64,000 nt of DNA from Tetranychus cinnabarinus (Eukaryota > Arthropoda > Arachnida > Trombidiformes > Tetranychidae), in contig WHVY01000003.1 of the NCBI GenBank assembly GCA_022266195.1, positions 1,488,001 through 1,552,000 of the forward strand. Direction: 5' to 3'. The notes beneath the pieces were generated by a model. That model searched no databases. It was not told where the DNA came from and was given only the letters and a program-made list of their open reading frames with translations. Below are positions 38,828 through 50,133 of the stretch, one piece after another; the stretch's first letter is position 1, and every line of letters begins with the position of its first letter. The translations under genes and the position numbers were made by a program.

Positions 38828-39903
38828 ATGTTTCTTATTCAATCCGAATGAAGGTTATAATGGTTGTCATGATCCATCAATTCAATCAAGTTGACAAATC
38901 AGCAAATATATTATGCTTTTTCGATCCTTATTGCTCTTTTTTCTAGACAATCCTCAAAACTTTACTATGTATCAAGCTGCCATTGAAATTGACAAACAAG
39001 TAAAATGGATTTCATTAAAATGGATACAATTCAAGTTATATTTAAGCTGTTTAATGATTACTTCGATGATAGCAAAACTGAAACAAACAGATTACTCTGA
39101 AGACACAGATCACAAGATCAAAATCAAACTTTCATAAAACCGAATTTTCTCCGAAAATCTATTTCTTTTTCAAATCAAACGAATATATCTGTCTCTTCAA
39201 TTGGGTTAACCCATACAAATTAAATCTCGCTGAAAGCCCATTCCATTATCATAATGCTCTGAATACGCTAAACAATTAACGTAATAATTCACAAACTAAG
39301 TAAATTTACTTTCATTTGGAAGTTTATTTCTTATGATTGTAAGTTTGGTCATTTGAAAATTGGTTCTGTTCTCATGTAAGCTCTGTGTCTTTGAAGTCTG
39401 TAGATTTGGCTTTTTGGAAAGTTTGATCTATTCTTTCGATAACTTTTGTAAAATGGACTAATCAACTGAAGTCCACTTAACGGTAACAGCAATACAACTT
39501 TATCCTCTCGATAGGGAGTCTAATGTAATTGTCATCTTACCAAGCGTACGGTTCTGATCTGATGTCTAATGTTGTCTCCTGTTTTGTTTAGTGGGATTAA
39601 TGAGATTGTCAATACTAATTATCATTAATGTACAGTTTATTACAAGTTTTTATATTTCACTCTGCCAACTGTTTTAACAATTATGTATTTATTTTTTTCT
39701 CATTTGTATTGTCAGACAATTAATTAGACTCAGAGATACAAAATGGTGAATGTCGTCGAGTCAATGACCAAAGATAAAGTACTAGTAGAAACGCATCAAC
39801 ATTCAATATTTTTATGGTAAAAATGAAACTAGTCATTTCTTGAGGTTACTTCACACCAACAACAGTACTCCAAATTTTGATTAACACTTACAAACAGATC
39901 AAA
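38828..39903. other. Spacer before the bHLH gene
   Basis: This is non-coding. A 74-codon ATG frame at 38913-39137 has no recognisable motif and I do not accept it as a gene. The bHLH promoter should lie here. Confidence 0.4.
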
Positions 39904-41559
39904 ATGTCAACCAGTGAACACGATTACAACGAAATACGGTATAATCCACAATTTTTAACACCTTGTGCTCAATCAACGTCAACACCTTCAGCCTCATGCA
40001 ACAACAGCAGATTACTGTTAACAGATCTTTCCAATTTTTGCCAAACAATTGATTGTTGCCGCGTAAATAGTTATCTCAGTGAAATCGTCAATCCATTCCT
40101 AATTGAACCTCCAAACAAACCATTAATACAATTGAAAGATGAAAAGAGTGGCCAATCTGATTATCAACAACAGTCCAAAGAAGCAACTTCTGGTATCAAT
40201 GAAGAGGCCGAGTTGAACGGCTATCCAAATAGTCCAACATTGGATGAAAGGAAACCAATGACCTGTGCATTTTATTACTCTAATCCTGGGACTGAGGCAA
40301 CTTGGATATCTGTTGAACCCTCTAACCATCCTGTGGGTGAGCTGGAACCCAAAATTGAACCAGATGACTGGCCAAGTATTCCTGCTGATCTAACAACTAC
40401 ATCAACGCCGATAACAACAGTCAATAGGTTTAATGATGGTTATTCACCCATTGAGGTTGAATCCGCTGAGCCTTTCAACGGCCAATGTAAATTAAATCAA
40501 ACATCAACATCTCCAATATCATCTTCAACTGACATTTCTTGTTACAATAGTGGTTCCTCTGTTTCCATTGACCATCCGAATCTTTTGATCAACAATAATC
40601 CCGTTTCTTTTCACTACCATGAAGATCTCAATGGATTGCATTCAAAACAAAATCGTTTTCCTTTTACATTCCTCAATGGATCTTATCGATATCATAATGC
40701 TGTTGGACGCATTAGAGGAGGAAACTTGCTGTCCAAGGAAGAGCAACGAGTCAATGCTTGTCGCAGGGAAAGGGTCAGAATGAAAGCAATGAACTTGGCC
40801 TTTGACGCTCTTCGAGCCTGCATAAATCCCTCATTGAAACCAAGAGGACGCAAATTTTCAAAAATAGAGACTCTCAGGTAAATCTAATCATCATTCGTAT
40901 TCAATTTAGAAAGCAAATTTTTTTGATTGTGATTTCATTTCTTCTAATTTCATATTTACTTTTTTTGTTGTTCATTGAAGGGCTGCTATAGTTTATATTT
41001 CTGATTTAAATGAAATACTAAACTCTGATTGTAATGTTGATTCATCTAATCAAATATTCATGTCAACTAGCTCTGGATTTTATGGATGGCCTCGTGTAAG
41101 TTTAATGCACAATTGATTGCTGTCTTTTGCCGTTGTATAATTTGATACTTTAGTTATATATTTTAATTGTTCATGTCACTTGATTATAATGAAATGTCCT
41201 ACATTACCATTTTAAGTGGATGATAATTATCAACTCATAAAAAACTCAGTTCAAATATTATTCTGCTTTACTTGTCCAACTTAAAAAGTGTATTAACCAG
41301 AATAATTAATAACATCTGTGTAGATTCATTTACTATCGTTCAACTGTTCTGAATCTTATCTGATTTTCAATGAATATCATCATTTATTATTTAAATATAT
41401 TTGAGTCAACTTTTATGTGATTTGAAGTAAAAGTGTCGAAACAGAATTTGTTTAAATTGATGATTTTATTGAGTAAATTAAAAAAACAAAATGATTTTAA
41501 TGATTTAGGGTGATACAGATAAAACTTATAGAAATGGAAATAAAAATTTAAATTTATAA
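39904..41559 (+). CDS. bHLH transcription factor
   Basis: Exons are 39904-40877, 40981-41095 and tentatively 41509-41559 (379 aa). The first 275 residues are Ser/Thr/Pro/Asn-rich and acidic, typical of a disordered activation region. The bHLH follows at about 278-340: EEQRVNACRRERVRMKAMNL, loop INPSLKPRGRK, helix 2 FSKIETLRAAIVYISDLNEIL. The KIETLRxAIxYI helix and Pro/Gly loop recall Mesp/Sage-type or achaete-scute/atonal-group factors. I cannot decide the subfamily. It should dimerise with a Daughterless/E protein and bind E-boxes. The intron within helix 2 is clear. The third exon is weak: the donor CGT|GTAAGT at 41095 is good and the acceptor at 41507-41508 keeps phase, but without splicing the protein would end six codons after 41095. 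The start is the ATG preceded by CAAA. Confidence 0.75.
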
Positions 41560-42163
41560 GCTGATCAAGGGGGTAACAATTGGATTCAATTACATTGAAC
41601 TAATGGTTGAAGAGCAGAAAAGATTGATTCCGTTGTTAGATTCACTATATCAATACATTAGAAGCAGAAATGTACAATGAGATTGCAAAGTGATTAAGAG
41701 TTAGTAATTGTAATTGGGATAATGTTAAGATTGTTCAAGAGAAACACAGTAAAAGGGTAAATTAGGATGAGAGGGAAAATTTATCGAGGATTTTTACATA
41801 ATTATGATAAACAATATTGAAGGCTTCGAGTTTCTGTTTGCTGCTATAATAGCCATCATTAATATTAATATTATTTGTGATAACAAGCAAAGGAAAGGTG
41901 AAGGATCTGCCTCAGAAAATGAAGAGACTGGAAAAGGTGGTTAAAGATGAAAGATATAGAGAGGTGGAAGGGAAGGAGGAAGATGAATTGTTAGGGACAG
42001 GACTTTTAGTGTTTGACAATTTACACAATCTCATGTACAAATGTATTCATTTACAAATACTGTGGTTAACTGGTATTCCTTTTCCAATTGAATGGCGTTT
42101 TGTTGGTAAATTAAATGCTCCTTTATCATTATTTACTCTCCTTCTGACTTGAGGAAGCTTAAA
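41560..42163. other. Spacer between the bHLH gene and the palindromic element
   Basis: AT-rich, with no supported coding. An open frame at 41877-42152 lacks an ATG start and shows low-complexity Lys/Glu only. Confidence 0.4.
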
Positions 42164-43247
42164 TACACTCCGCGCAAGAATTATAAATAACCTTGTTTTT
42201 TAATGATAGCTTTTTTAATATTAGTTGTATGCAAAATTATGTTAGATATTCGGAATCAGGGCTATAAAATACGTATATTGACATTTTTATTTTTGAAAGA
42301 TCTATTAAACTTACGTAAAAATTTTGAAAAATTCAAATTTTGCCTGCGCAAAAATTATAAATACAGAAATGATTTTTCCCCATTTTTGTGTCTTATCATA
42401 ATTTTTTTCTATTTTGCAACTCAATTCATATTTATCATTCAATTGAGCACCTCATCCATCAATTTCAAATTCGTAAAATTCGCAACCGTTAATGAATAAA
42501 TCGAGAAAAAGCGTCTCCATAGGAAATACATTGAAAATTACATAATTTTCGATTTACTCCAAAGCCGAAGATTTTTTTCAGATTTTTTACATTGCGAATT
42601 GTTTTCTACCGTCTAAAATTATTATAAAAATTTGTCTCACGAAGATTGACCTATCAATTATGATTTTACAGAACTTTTCATTTCGATCGAACTACTTTCC
42701 CATTGAAATCAATGGGAAAGTAGTTCGTTATATAAAAATCGGCTGTAAAATCCTAATTGATAGTCCAATCTTCGTGAGACAAAGTTTTATAATAATTTTA
42801 GATGGTAAAAAACAATTTACGATATAAAAATTCCAGAAAAAATCTTCAGTCGTAAAGTAAATCGAAAATTATGTAATTTTCTATGCAATTCCTATGGAGA
42901 CCCTTTTTCTCGATTTACAGACAAACGGTTACTCATTTCATTTTGCAATTGGTACAGCAGATGTAAAATCGAAGGTTCAATATAAATTGGGTGGAAAAAT
43001 AGAAAAAGAATAATGATAAAACATCAAATGGGGGAAATTTAATACTGTATTTATAATTTTTGCGCAGGCAAAATTTGAATTTTTTGAAATTGTTACGTAA
43101 GTATCACAGACAGACCAAAAATAAAATATCCGATATATGTATTTCATAGCCAGTATTCTGAATATCTAACGTAATTTTTCATAAGACAAATAGTAAGAAA
43201 GTTATCAAGAAAAAACAAGTGTATTTATAATTCTTGCGCGGAGTGTA
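42164..43247. mobile_element. Near-palindromic 1.08 kb TIR element (MITE/fold-back)
   Basis: The two ends are TACACTCCGCGCAAGAATTA and its exact reverse complement. The two halves match inverted along nearly their whole length. They meet at about 42707 in TTTCCCATTGAAATCAATGG. The outer TA at each end may be a TA target duplication, as for Tc1/mariner-type elements. A second, internal copy of the end motif (GCGCAAAAATTATAAATACA) sits at about 42347, with its mirror at about 43062. There is no transposase frame. It is probably a non-autonomous element. Confidence 0.8.
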
Positions 43248-43705
43248 TGTATACAATAGGTGAAGAAGAAAGAGAATTGTATGAAAGAGGAAAAAGACAA
43301 ACAAACAGAGATGAAGATGAAGATGAAAAAGGAGATGTATTATAGTGTCAAGCTCGATTAACTTTTCTCTATGGGTTGAAGTACTTTAGCTTAAACCATA
43401 AGGGCCAAAGAATGGGTACTTTTCTTTATGAAGATGAATGTGTTAACACGATCAATATTAATTCAATTTACTCCATGTTTATTTGTGACCATTTCTTGTC
43501 TTTTTCAACACTTTTTTGTTCCTTTTTTATCATGTCCAAGAATATAATCTTTTCTGAGTATCTTTTCTTTATCCAATAATGTTGAGTATATGAAAATTGT
43601 GAAAACACTGGAAAGTTGATGATTAAATAACAATATTTGTTGGCTATAGGTTTTAGTTTGCTCGAGTTCACAGTCAATAGGTAAAGTTAGATTAAACTTT
43701 TACCT
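43248..43705. other. Spacer / 3'UTR of CLOCK
   Basis: A purine-rich AGATGAAGATGAAGATGAAA tract lies at 43310-43329. The rest is non-coding and probably includes the CLOCK 3'UTR. Confidence 0.4.
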
Positions 43706-46700
43706 TCAAATACTGGATTTTTCTTGTGGATACAGTAAATCAACATTTTGTAAACTCGTTGAAAACTCTCTTGAAATCATTGTGTGATCTGGGCAAGAGA
43801 GATCAGTATATATCGCGCCTACACTCGATAGATCATTGTCAACCCTATTTAGGGTTTCATTTGTTAAACTTGGCTGTAGACTTTGAATGTTATGAGTTTG
43901 AGTGACGCTTTGTAAGAGAGTGAGATCAGAACTTGATTTAATTGTTGCTTCTTGTGAATTCAATGGTGGATTTACGACTTGAACCAGCATTAATTGTTCT
44001 GAGACACGCCGTAATTCTTCTTGCTGTTCTTTGATTTGTTTTTGTAAAATTTGATGCTTCTTTTGTAAGGATTCTTGCAGATTTGCATATGAAACTTGAC
44101 TATTTCCTGTAGACATGTTAGCATATTGTGCTACACTGACAATAGAATTGGGAACCATGGGATCGGTTTGAGGAATAACGCTAGTGTTTCCAAAATCCTG
44201 TGAGACTTGTTGATGGTAAGATACAGGAGATATTGTCGAGGGTTGATGTTGTTGCTGTTGTTGACATTGCTTTGGTTGATGGTGCGATAGGTGATGTGTT
44301 TGTGGTTGAGGATTTTGCTGTACAATATGCGATGTAGATTGTTTTGGTTGTTCAACCATATTGTGAGTTATAGTTGCCTGATGTTGTTGTTGTGGCTGTG
44401 TTGTTGCAGTTTGATTTATTAAATACGGAGAAGGTTCGTACATAGAATTATTTAGGATGTAATCAGCTGAAGAATTGGAAGATGAGGCAAGTGATAAGCT
44501 TCCTTCAATTGCAATGGCCATCATGTTGGAATTCATTGAATAAGTTGTTGATCCATTAGAATCATTGGGCACTGGATAAGTGACGCCTGTTTTTTCAGAT
44601 ATGTAAATTGATTGATCATTAATTCCTTCATTAAACTCATTTATGGACCATTGAGGTGTCTTTGATTTGATTAAATCGCTACTTGTAATATTTCTTGATG
44701 AATTTGTATCTTGATTAACTTTACCACTATCATTTTGGCGGCTATCATCTTTTAAATTATTTCCTAATCTTTCATCAAAATCAATGACTGTGTGTGTACA
44801 AACCACAAATTCTGGTTTAGAGTTCCACATATGATAAGTGATGAAATACTTTGTTCTTAACCAAATCCATTGTTGACCTTTGGTTAAAAACCTATAATAG
44901 CAAGATTCGCCGCTTCCAATTTGCATTAGGCGTTGATGACCAGCAACAACCAAATCCAAATCATCCCAGTGATAATAGTCATAGCCTGATGTTCCCAAAA
45001 CTTCAAAGGGCAAATAACCAATTATCATTGGTGCTCTGTGATCCAAAAAGAGAAACTTCCACTCCAATGAATGCCTCGAAATAAATTCATTGTTTTTGAT
45101 TGCGCCATAATCATTTGCTAAAGGAGCCAATATACGAAGCTCTTTCAACAGTTTGGGCGTTTGAAGGCGGCAAATCGTCATGAAGCAGTTCTTGGGAACT
45201 CCATATCCCATATAGTCATCTATTTTTCTAAAAGTGCCAACGAGTCGGACTAATTCGTAAAAATATTCACTGAATGTTTCAGTTTGATTCAAGTTTGATG
45301 AATCATGACGAAAGTGGATCATCATTGAGACAAACTCGTCCGTTTTACCACTGCTAACAGCTTCTATTACCAGTTTACGAAGAGCTGATTTCTCTTTCTC
45401 ATGAATAATGTCATAAACTGAAATTCCACCATGATTGGCATCATTATCAATATTGATGGTCATTAAAGAAGAGTTTGATGCAACCGATGAAAGTCCTGGA
45501 GCTGATGAGCTTGTAGATGATTTGTTAGATAGATATGATGAGCTTATACCAAGAAGAGGAAATATTGATTCCGAAGCATATATGATCTTTCCTTCAGAGT
45601 CAGCTTCGAAAACAAGGATGAAAGCATCTAAAGCCTATAAAATAATATTGAAACATAAAAATTATGATTTGAATTAATAATAATACATTACGCAAGTGGT
45701 GCTACTGTCACAAACTAGTAGAAATGAATTTATCAAAATTTTTGCAGCTATTAATAAGTAGCTGAAATTATCTGTCAATTTCAAATCCGTGAATCAAAAT
45801 AAATTGAAATTGAAATTGAAAAGTTTTTCAACAGAATTTCATTTCACAGGTTTATAACAGATACAAGTGTAGTTTTGTTTTGTGTTATCAAGTATCAAAT
45901 TGATTCTTGCTTATACACTATTAATATTTACCTCTAAGCTTAAATGAGAAAATTCTTCAGTTGATAGAAAAGATGGTTTCCATGAGTTAATGAAACCAGA
46001 ACTAGCTGAATTATCTGGTTGACAATTATCTTCACCTATCTCGTTAGCATGATGTTTTGTCTCCTCAGTATGGTTTTTAAGAAATGTGATTGTAGCTCGA
46101 AGAACAGATGATTTGTCCATTTTTTTGTTACCTGAGCTGCCAATATCTTCACTAGGGTCCAAATTCACCATGGAGCAAAGCTCATTGATTAACATATTAA
46201 ACTGATCACGGCGCTTCTTTTCACTAAGATTTCGAGATTTCCTTTAAAAATAAAAAATAGCAAAAAATTAATACCAAAGATAAATTTTTCAATTAAATGA
46301 ACTTACCTTTTAACCTCATCTCGTTCAACATCAATTGAAAGATTGTCATCTCCAAAACCATCGCTGCTAGCTACCGATGAGCTACTAAATTAATTAAATG
46401 GAATAAAAATTGATTGCATTAGAACAAATTGTTAATAATAATTAGAATTATGTTCACTTGTGAATTATACATGAAATCAAAGTATATTAATTTGAATGGA
46501 GTTCAAAATAATCTCTCTAATATGATCAAATGAATTAAGCAAATGAATTGGAAAAGGTTTATATTGAGATGCAGAGCACACAGAAAAATTAATCAAAGTT
46601 AAATTGAGCAATATTTGCATGTGAACCAACAAAAGGAAACGAGTATCACAGAAAAGGTAATTAATTTTACTACTTACTCAATTTGACTTCGACGGCTTCT

Positions 46701-46715
46701 TCCCGAAGAAGACAT
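43706..46715 (-). CDS. Clk: Circadian bHLH-PAS factor CLOCK
   Basis: Exons in transcript order are 46715-46678, 46384-46307, 46241-45932 and 45634-43706 (784 aa, in phase). The bHLH begins RNLSEKKRRDQFNMLINELC (about 42-61) and includes MDKSSVLRATITFLK. PAS-A starts ALDAFILVFEADSEGKIIYA (about 143) and carries a Ser-rich insertion. PAS-B is very close to animal CLOCK: SRHSLEWKFLFLDHRAPMII, then SCYYRFLTKGQQWIWLRTKY and FVVCTHTVIDF (about 326-430). The C-terminal half is Gln/His/Ser-rich. It includes a coiled segment (LQKKHQILQKQIKEQQEELR, about 670-690) equivalent to the CLOCK exon-19-like region. It should dimerise with CYCLE/BMAL1 and drive E-box genes. The first coding exon supplies 12 residues. 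Vertebrate CLOCK is about 850 aa. Confidence 0.95.
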
Positions 46716-47515
46716 ATTCACTCAATGTTTATGTATATCCTTGAATATTTGTGGACACAAAGGAATAAGCTTGAAGCTTAACCAATTGAACTATAAATGA
46801 AGGCAAAAAATCACTAGAAACAGTTGAAAAAATGTTCAAATTAAAAGTATTGTTTGTGATTGTGATCAATTTTGGTAATAGCTGTGAAAAAAGGATCAAC
46901 AGGTTGAAACTGTTGAATGTCAAGATAAAAGACCATGACAATTTTGGTAACAAAAATTACGTTAAGATGGTGAGTTAGGAGATTGGTCGATTTGTTAATA
47001 AATTAGGAAGACATAATTTGAATAAGTTAAACACTTGGTACTCCAATACCGAATGAAAATAAACGAAGAAAAATATTGAAGAAAGGAGATGTTATTTTTG
47101 CAAAGAAGCAATGGTTAAGTTGGGATACGCATTCAATAAAAAAGATGGTTGTACAAGGAAAAATGTGTTGATTGATCAACCATGTTTGATCCAAAAATAT
47201 AATTGAAATAAAATGTAAATAACCAGATTCACGGTACAATCAAGGGTCACAATTAATTGAAATAATAAATCCAAATATATTTTTAAGTTTGATTTAAAAA
47301 CAGAAGTGAAACGAGAAAGGTTGATATCCACAAATATGGTGTAAATTGACAAGCACGATGATGAAAAGTTCAACTCTTCTATTGAAAATTTGTCAAATGG
47401 TCAATGTAAAAAGACAGACAGAAAGACAGAGAAAGGTGAAAGAGATGACAGAGAGAAGGAAGATAGGAAAAAGAAAATGATTTGAAAGGCAGAATTTTAA
47501 CAAAATGTAGACAAA
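46716..47515. other. Upstream region of CLOCK
   Basis: This is the promoter side of the minus-strand CLOCK gene. From 47408 to 47475 it is purine-rich (GACAGAAAGACAGAGAAAGG). I do not see a clear TATA box, and I could not verify functional E-boxes by eye. Confidence 0.4.
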
Positions 47516-48654
47516 ATGAAAGGTGATTTAACATTGGAAAGGGACAGAGAGGATGAAGAAAGTGGGTTATTTTATCTTCAAAAAAAGGTAATCATAATAA
47601 GAGTTATGATAATAATTTGGATTGCCATGGAGCAATCTCAATTATAATCCAATGGGCACATTATAATAACTGTTGATTCTCTTTCTTTTCTTTCTTTTTT
47701 TTCCTCTTCCTCTCTAATTCGTCTTCTTTTCTTTCTTTTCTTTCTCTGCTATTCTATACCTTTTTTCACTTCCCTTTGACCCTCTAATTGACTTGTAATC
47801 TAATCCTCAATGCTTTATATTGAAACCAAATCATGGAAATAGGGTCTTAATCATAATTGGATTCAATTTAAACCTCTATCTACATTAAAATGCTGATTTT
47901 GGTGGCTAATTTAAAGCAATTTCAATTTTGTACCAATCAACAAAATCTCGGATTGTCAATTTATGTCCATCAAGTTAATCCTTATTCGGATTAACTTTTT
48001 ATCTCTTCTTTCACCTTGGTTAAGATCTAAATTTCTGGTAGATTGTAGAAACATCCAGAGGTTGAATGACAAATCTGGTAAAATCCAATAACAATTCTGT
48101 TACTAAATTATCTAGAATTGGTAATTTGATTCTAAAATGAATAATGTAAAGGGTGTTAAGGTTTATTTCTACCAAAATGGACAGGAGAAAAAACAAGCTT
48201 ACCTTAAGATAAAGATGAAAATGATGATAAAATGACAATGATAATGATAGAGATGATAAAGATTCAATTACATTTGTGCTTTTCATCTTTATCATCTCTT
48301 CTTTATCATTGTCATTTTCATCTTTATCTTAAGGTAAGCTTGTTTTTTCTCCTGTCCATTTTGGTAGAAATAAACCTTAACACCCTTTAGCTTTGATTGT
48401 TAATTTCATGATCAATTATTGTTAACCTTTCATTCTCATGGTTAAATCAATGACTTGAGAAATGTTGAAGTCGCTAATCTAATATTTTTATTCTCCTTTT
48501 TTGGGTTATTTTGTTACAGAATGGACCGGGAATCATCAATCCAAGAGACCAACAGAATAGTGAGCAATCTCATTATCATGTAAATCATTCCCATAATGAG
48601 TCAACTTTTACTGATGTCAATAAGGAATCCAAAATAAAAGATAATCAGCTGTAA
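47516..48654 (+). CDS. Possible two-exon small gene (tentative)
   Basis: The first candidate exon is 47516-47587: an ATG followed by 24 codons rich in Asp/Glu, ending at a GTAATC donor. The second is 48520-48654: a pyrimidine-rich acceptor TTTTGTTACAG, then 44 codons and TAA. Both are phase 0 and join to 68 aa of polar, acidic/His-Asn composition. I recognise no family. The second exon is the better supported. It could instead be the last exon of another plus-strand gene, even of the bHLH gene. The TIR hairpin at 48147-48389 would lie in the intron. This could equally be chance. Confidence 0.25.
48147..48389. mobile_element. Short TIR hairpin element (MITE)
   Basis: The left end TAAAGGGTGTTAAGGTTTAT is mirrored exactly at the right end (ATAAACCTTAACACCCTTTA). 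The match continues almost unbroken for about 90 nt per arm, with small indels towards the centre and a short loop near 48265-48280. TA at both ends suggests TA target duplication. It is non-coding. When transcribed it would fold into a long hairpin. Confidence 0.75.
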
Positions 48655-48855
48655 ACGACTTCTAGACAATGGACATTGGGTTAAAAATTACCAAAATTTT
48701 TGTAACATTTACAAGAGAAACAGAAATATTTTGTGCCATAATTTACAGAATGATAAAATAATCTATCCAATTGTATTTAATTGATTAGTCTCTGGGTACA
48801 TTTCAATTGCTATAGTTGAACTGAAAACAATATAAAGTTAAAAGTATAATTCAAT

Positions 48856-50133
48856 CTAAAATAGATTTTTTTCGCGATAAATTGTGACCAATTCAGTTGA
48901 TATGTTGGTCAATGGTTTGTAAATTGTTTCAGCCTCTCTAACAGTCCTTCTTGAATCACAGGCACTTGGATAACGGACAAATAGATTGATTGCTCGCTTA
49001 CAAGATTCCATTCGTAATTTACATTCATTGACAAATGTTTCACCATTGGATCCACAAACTGGTTCATAAGTTGATGGACAAGAGTCCAGGCAAACACATC
49101 GGACTCTATTTACTGAACCAGATGACTCCTCGATACAAACACCATTGTTTTCACAATATTTTTTCTCACAAGGCACTAAAATGAAAAGATGAACAATCAG
49201 ATATAATTACCGACAATATTGATATGCCATCACACAAAACATTGGCTTGAAATCGTAATGATATGATGTGATCCTGCGTATCATGATAATATCACTGATC
49301 GTTGAATATAAGAAAAGTTAGATCCTGAAACTACAATGTAACTGAATGATAAACTCTGGTATTGTGTTAAGATACCATTCATTGTTTATGACTAACTGTT
49401 ATCTTGAATACAAATAAGATACTTACATTCGACGATATCTGGCCTTTTTCGGTAGATATGATCTATTAAAAAACAAGAAAAATAATTAGTGTGATTAATA
49501 TATTTGTGTGAATGTAAGTAATACCAAACAATCAGGTTTTATCAGTATTAACCAGATTTATATAAGCTTACGCAAATGATTATCTATTGAAACCTGTGGA
49601 TCAACAATGCTAATTTTTGTTGATTTTACTTTGAACTGATTTATCAGTCTCTTGATTAGTTGTTAATTATAAGACTCACCTTCAACTAGAGCATTTATAC
49701 GATCCAGATTGTCTAGATTAAGCTTTAATAGGGTTCCATTTAGGCGAAAATATCCATCTGATATTTGAGACAATTGAAATATCCAAGATTCTCCTCTCTG
49801 TCCTTTTGATTGGCAATATGAAGTATCTCCAAGACCATCAATTGTCACTCGATTTCCTTGAAATTTTGATGGACCACGAAAAACGCGTTTAACAAGCACT
49901 GATCCCGAGTAAATTTCACCATTATCAAGCGAAGGATAGGTTTGTTCAATGAATCCGGTCAAGACAACATTAGACAAATCAGTCAGTTTTCTTGGAACCT
50001 TATCACGACACTCTAGTTTATTATTGAATCTTAAACGATAGCACAGACAGAAATTTGATAATGTTAACCAGATAACAAGGAAAATGATAATAGACGGACA
50101 ATTCTGGTAAGTTAGTTTATTAAAATTAAACAT
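48856..50133 (-). CDS. Secreted NtA + follistatin/Kazal protein (agrin N-terminus-like)
   Basis: Exons in transcript order are 50133-49680, 49462-49427 and 49175-48856 (269 aa, in phase). It has a hydrophobic signal peptide (about 15-32). Then comes a TIMP/NtA-like fold, CRDKVPRKLTDLSNVVLTGF through VTIDGLGDTSYC and RLNGTLLKLNLDNLDRINAL, matching the agrin N-terminal laminin-binding domain. After a short linker there is a follistatin-type module, CEKKYCENNGVCIEE then CVCLDSCPSTYEPVCGSNGE, with a Kazal core ending YPSAC. The protein stops about 35 residues later. Agrin itself goes on for many more domains. An optional 12-nt microexon (49571-49582) would also keep phase. It likely binds laminin or proteases outside cells. 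Confidence 0.75.

Noticed and set aside
38913..39137. 74-codon ATG frame after channel copy 2
   Set aside because: No homology, signal or splice context. Length is within chance expectation for AT-rich DNA.
42203..42499. 98-codon frame in the palindromic element
   Set aside because: Lies inside the inverted repeat, has no transposase motif, and is hydrophobic low-complexity sequence.
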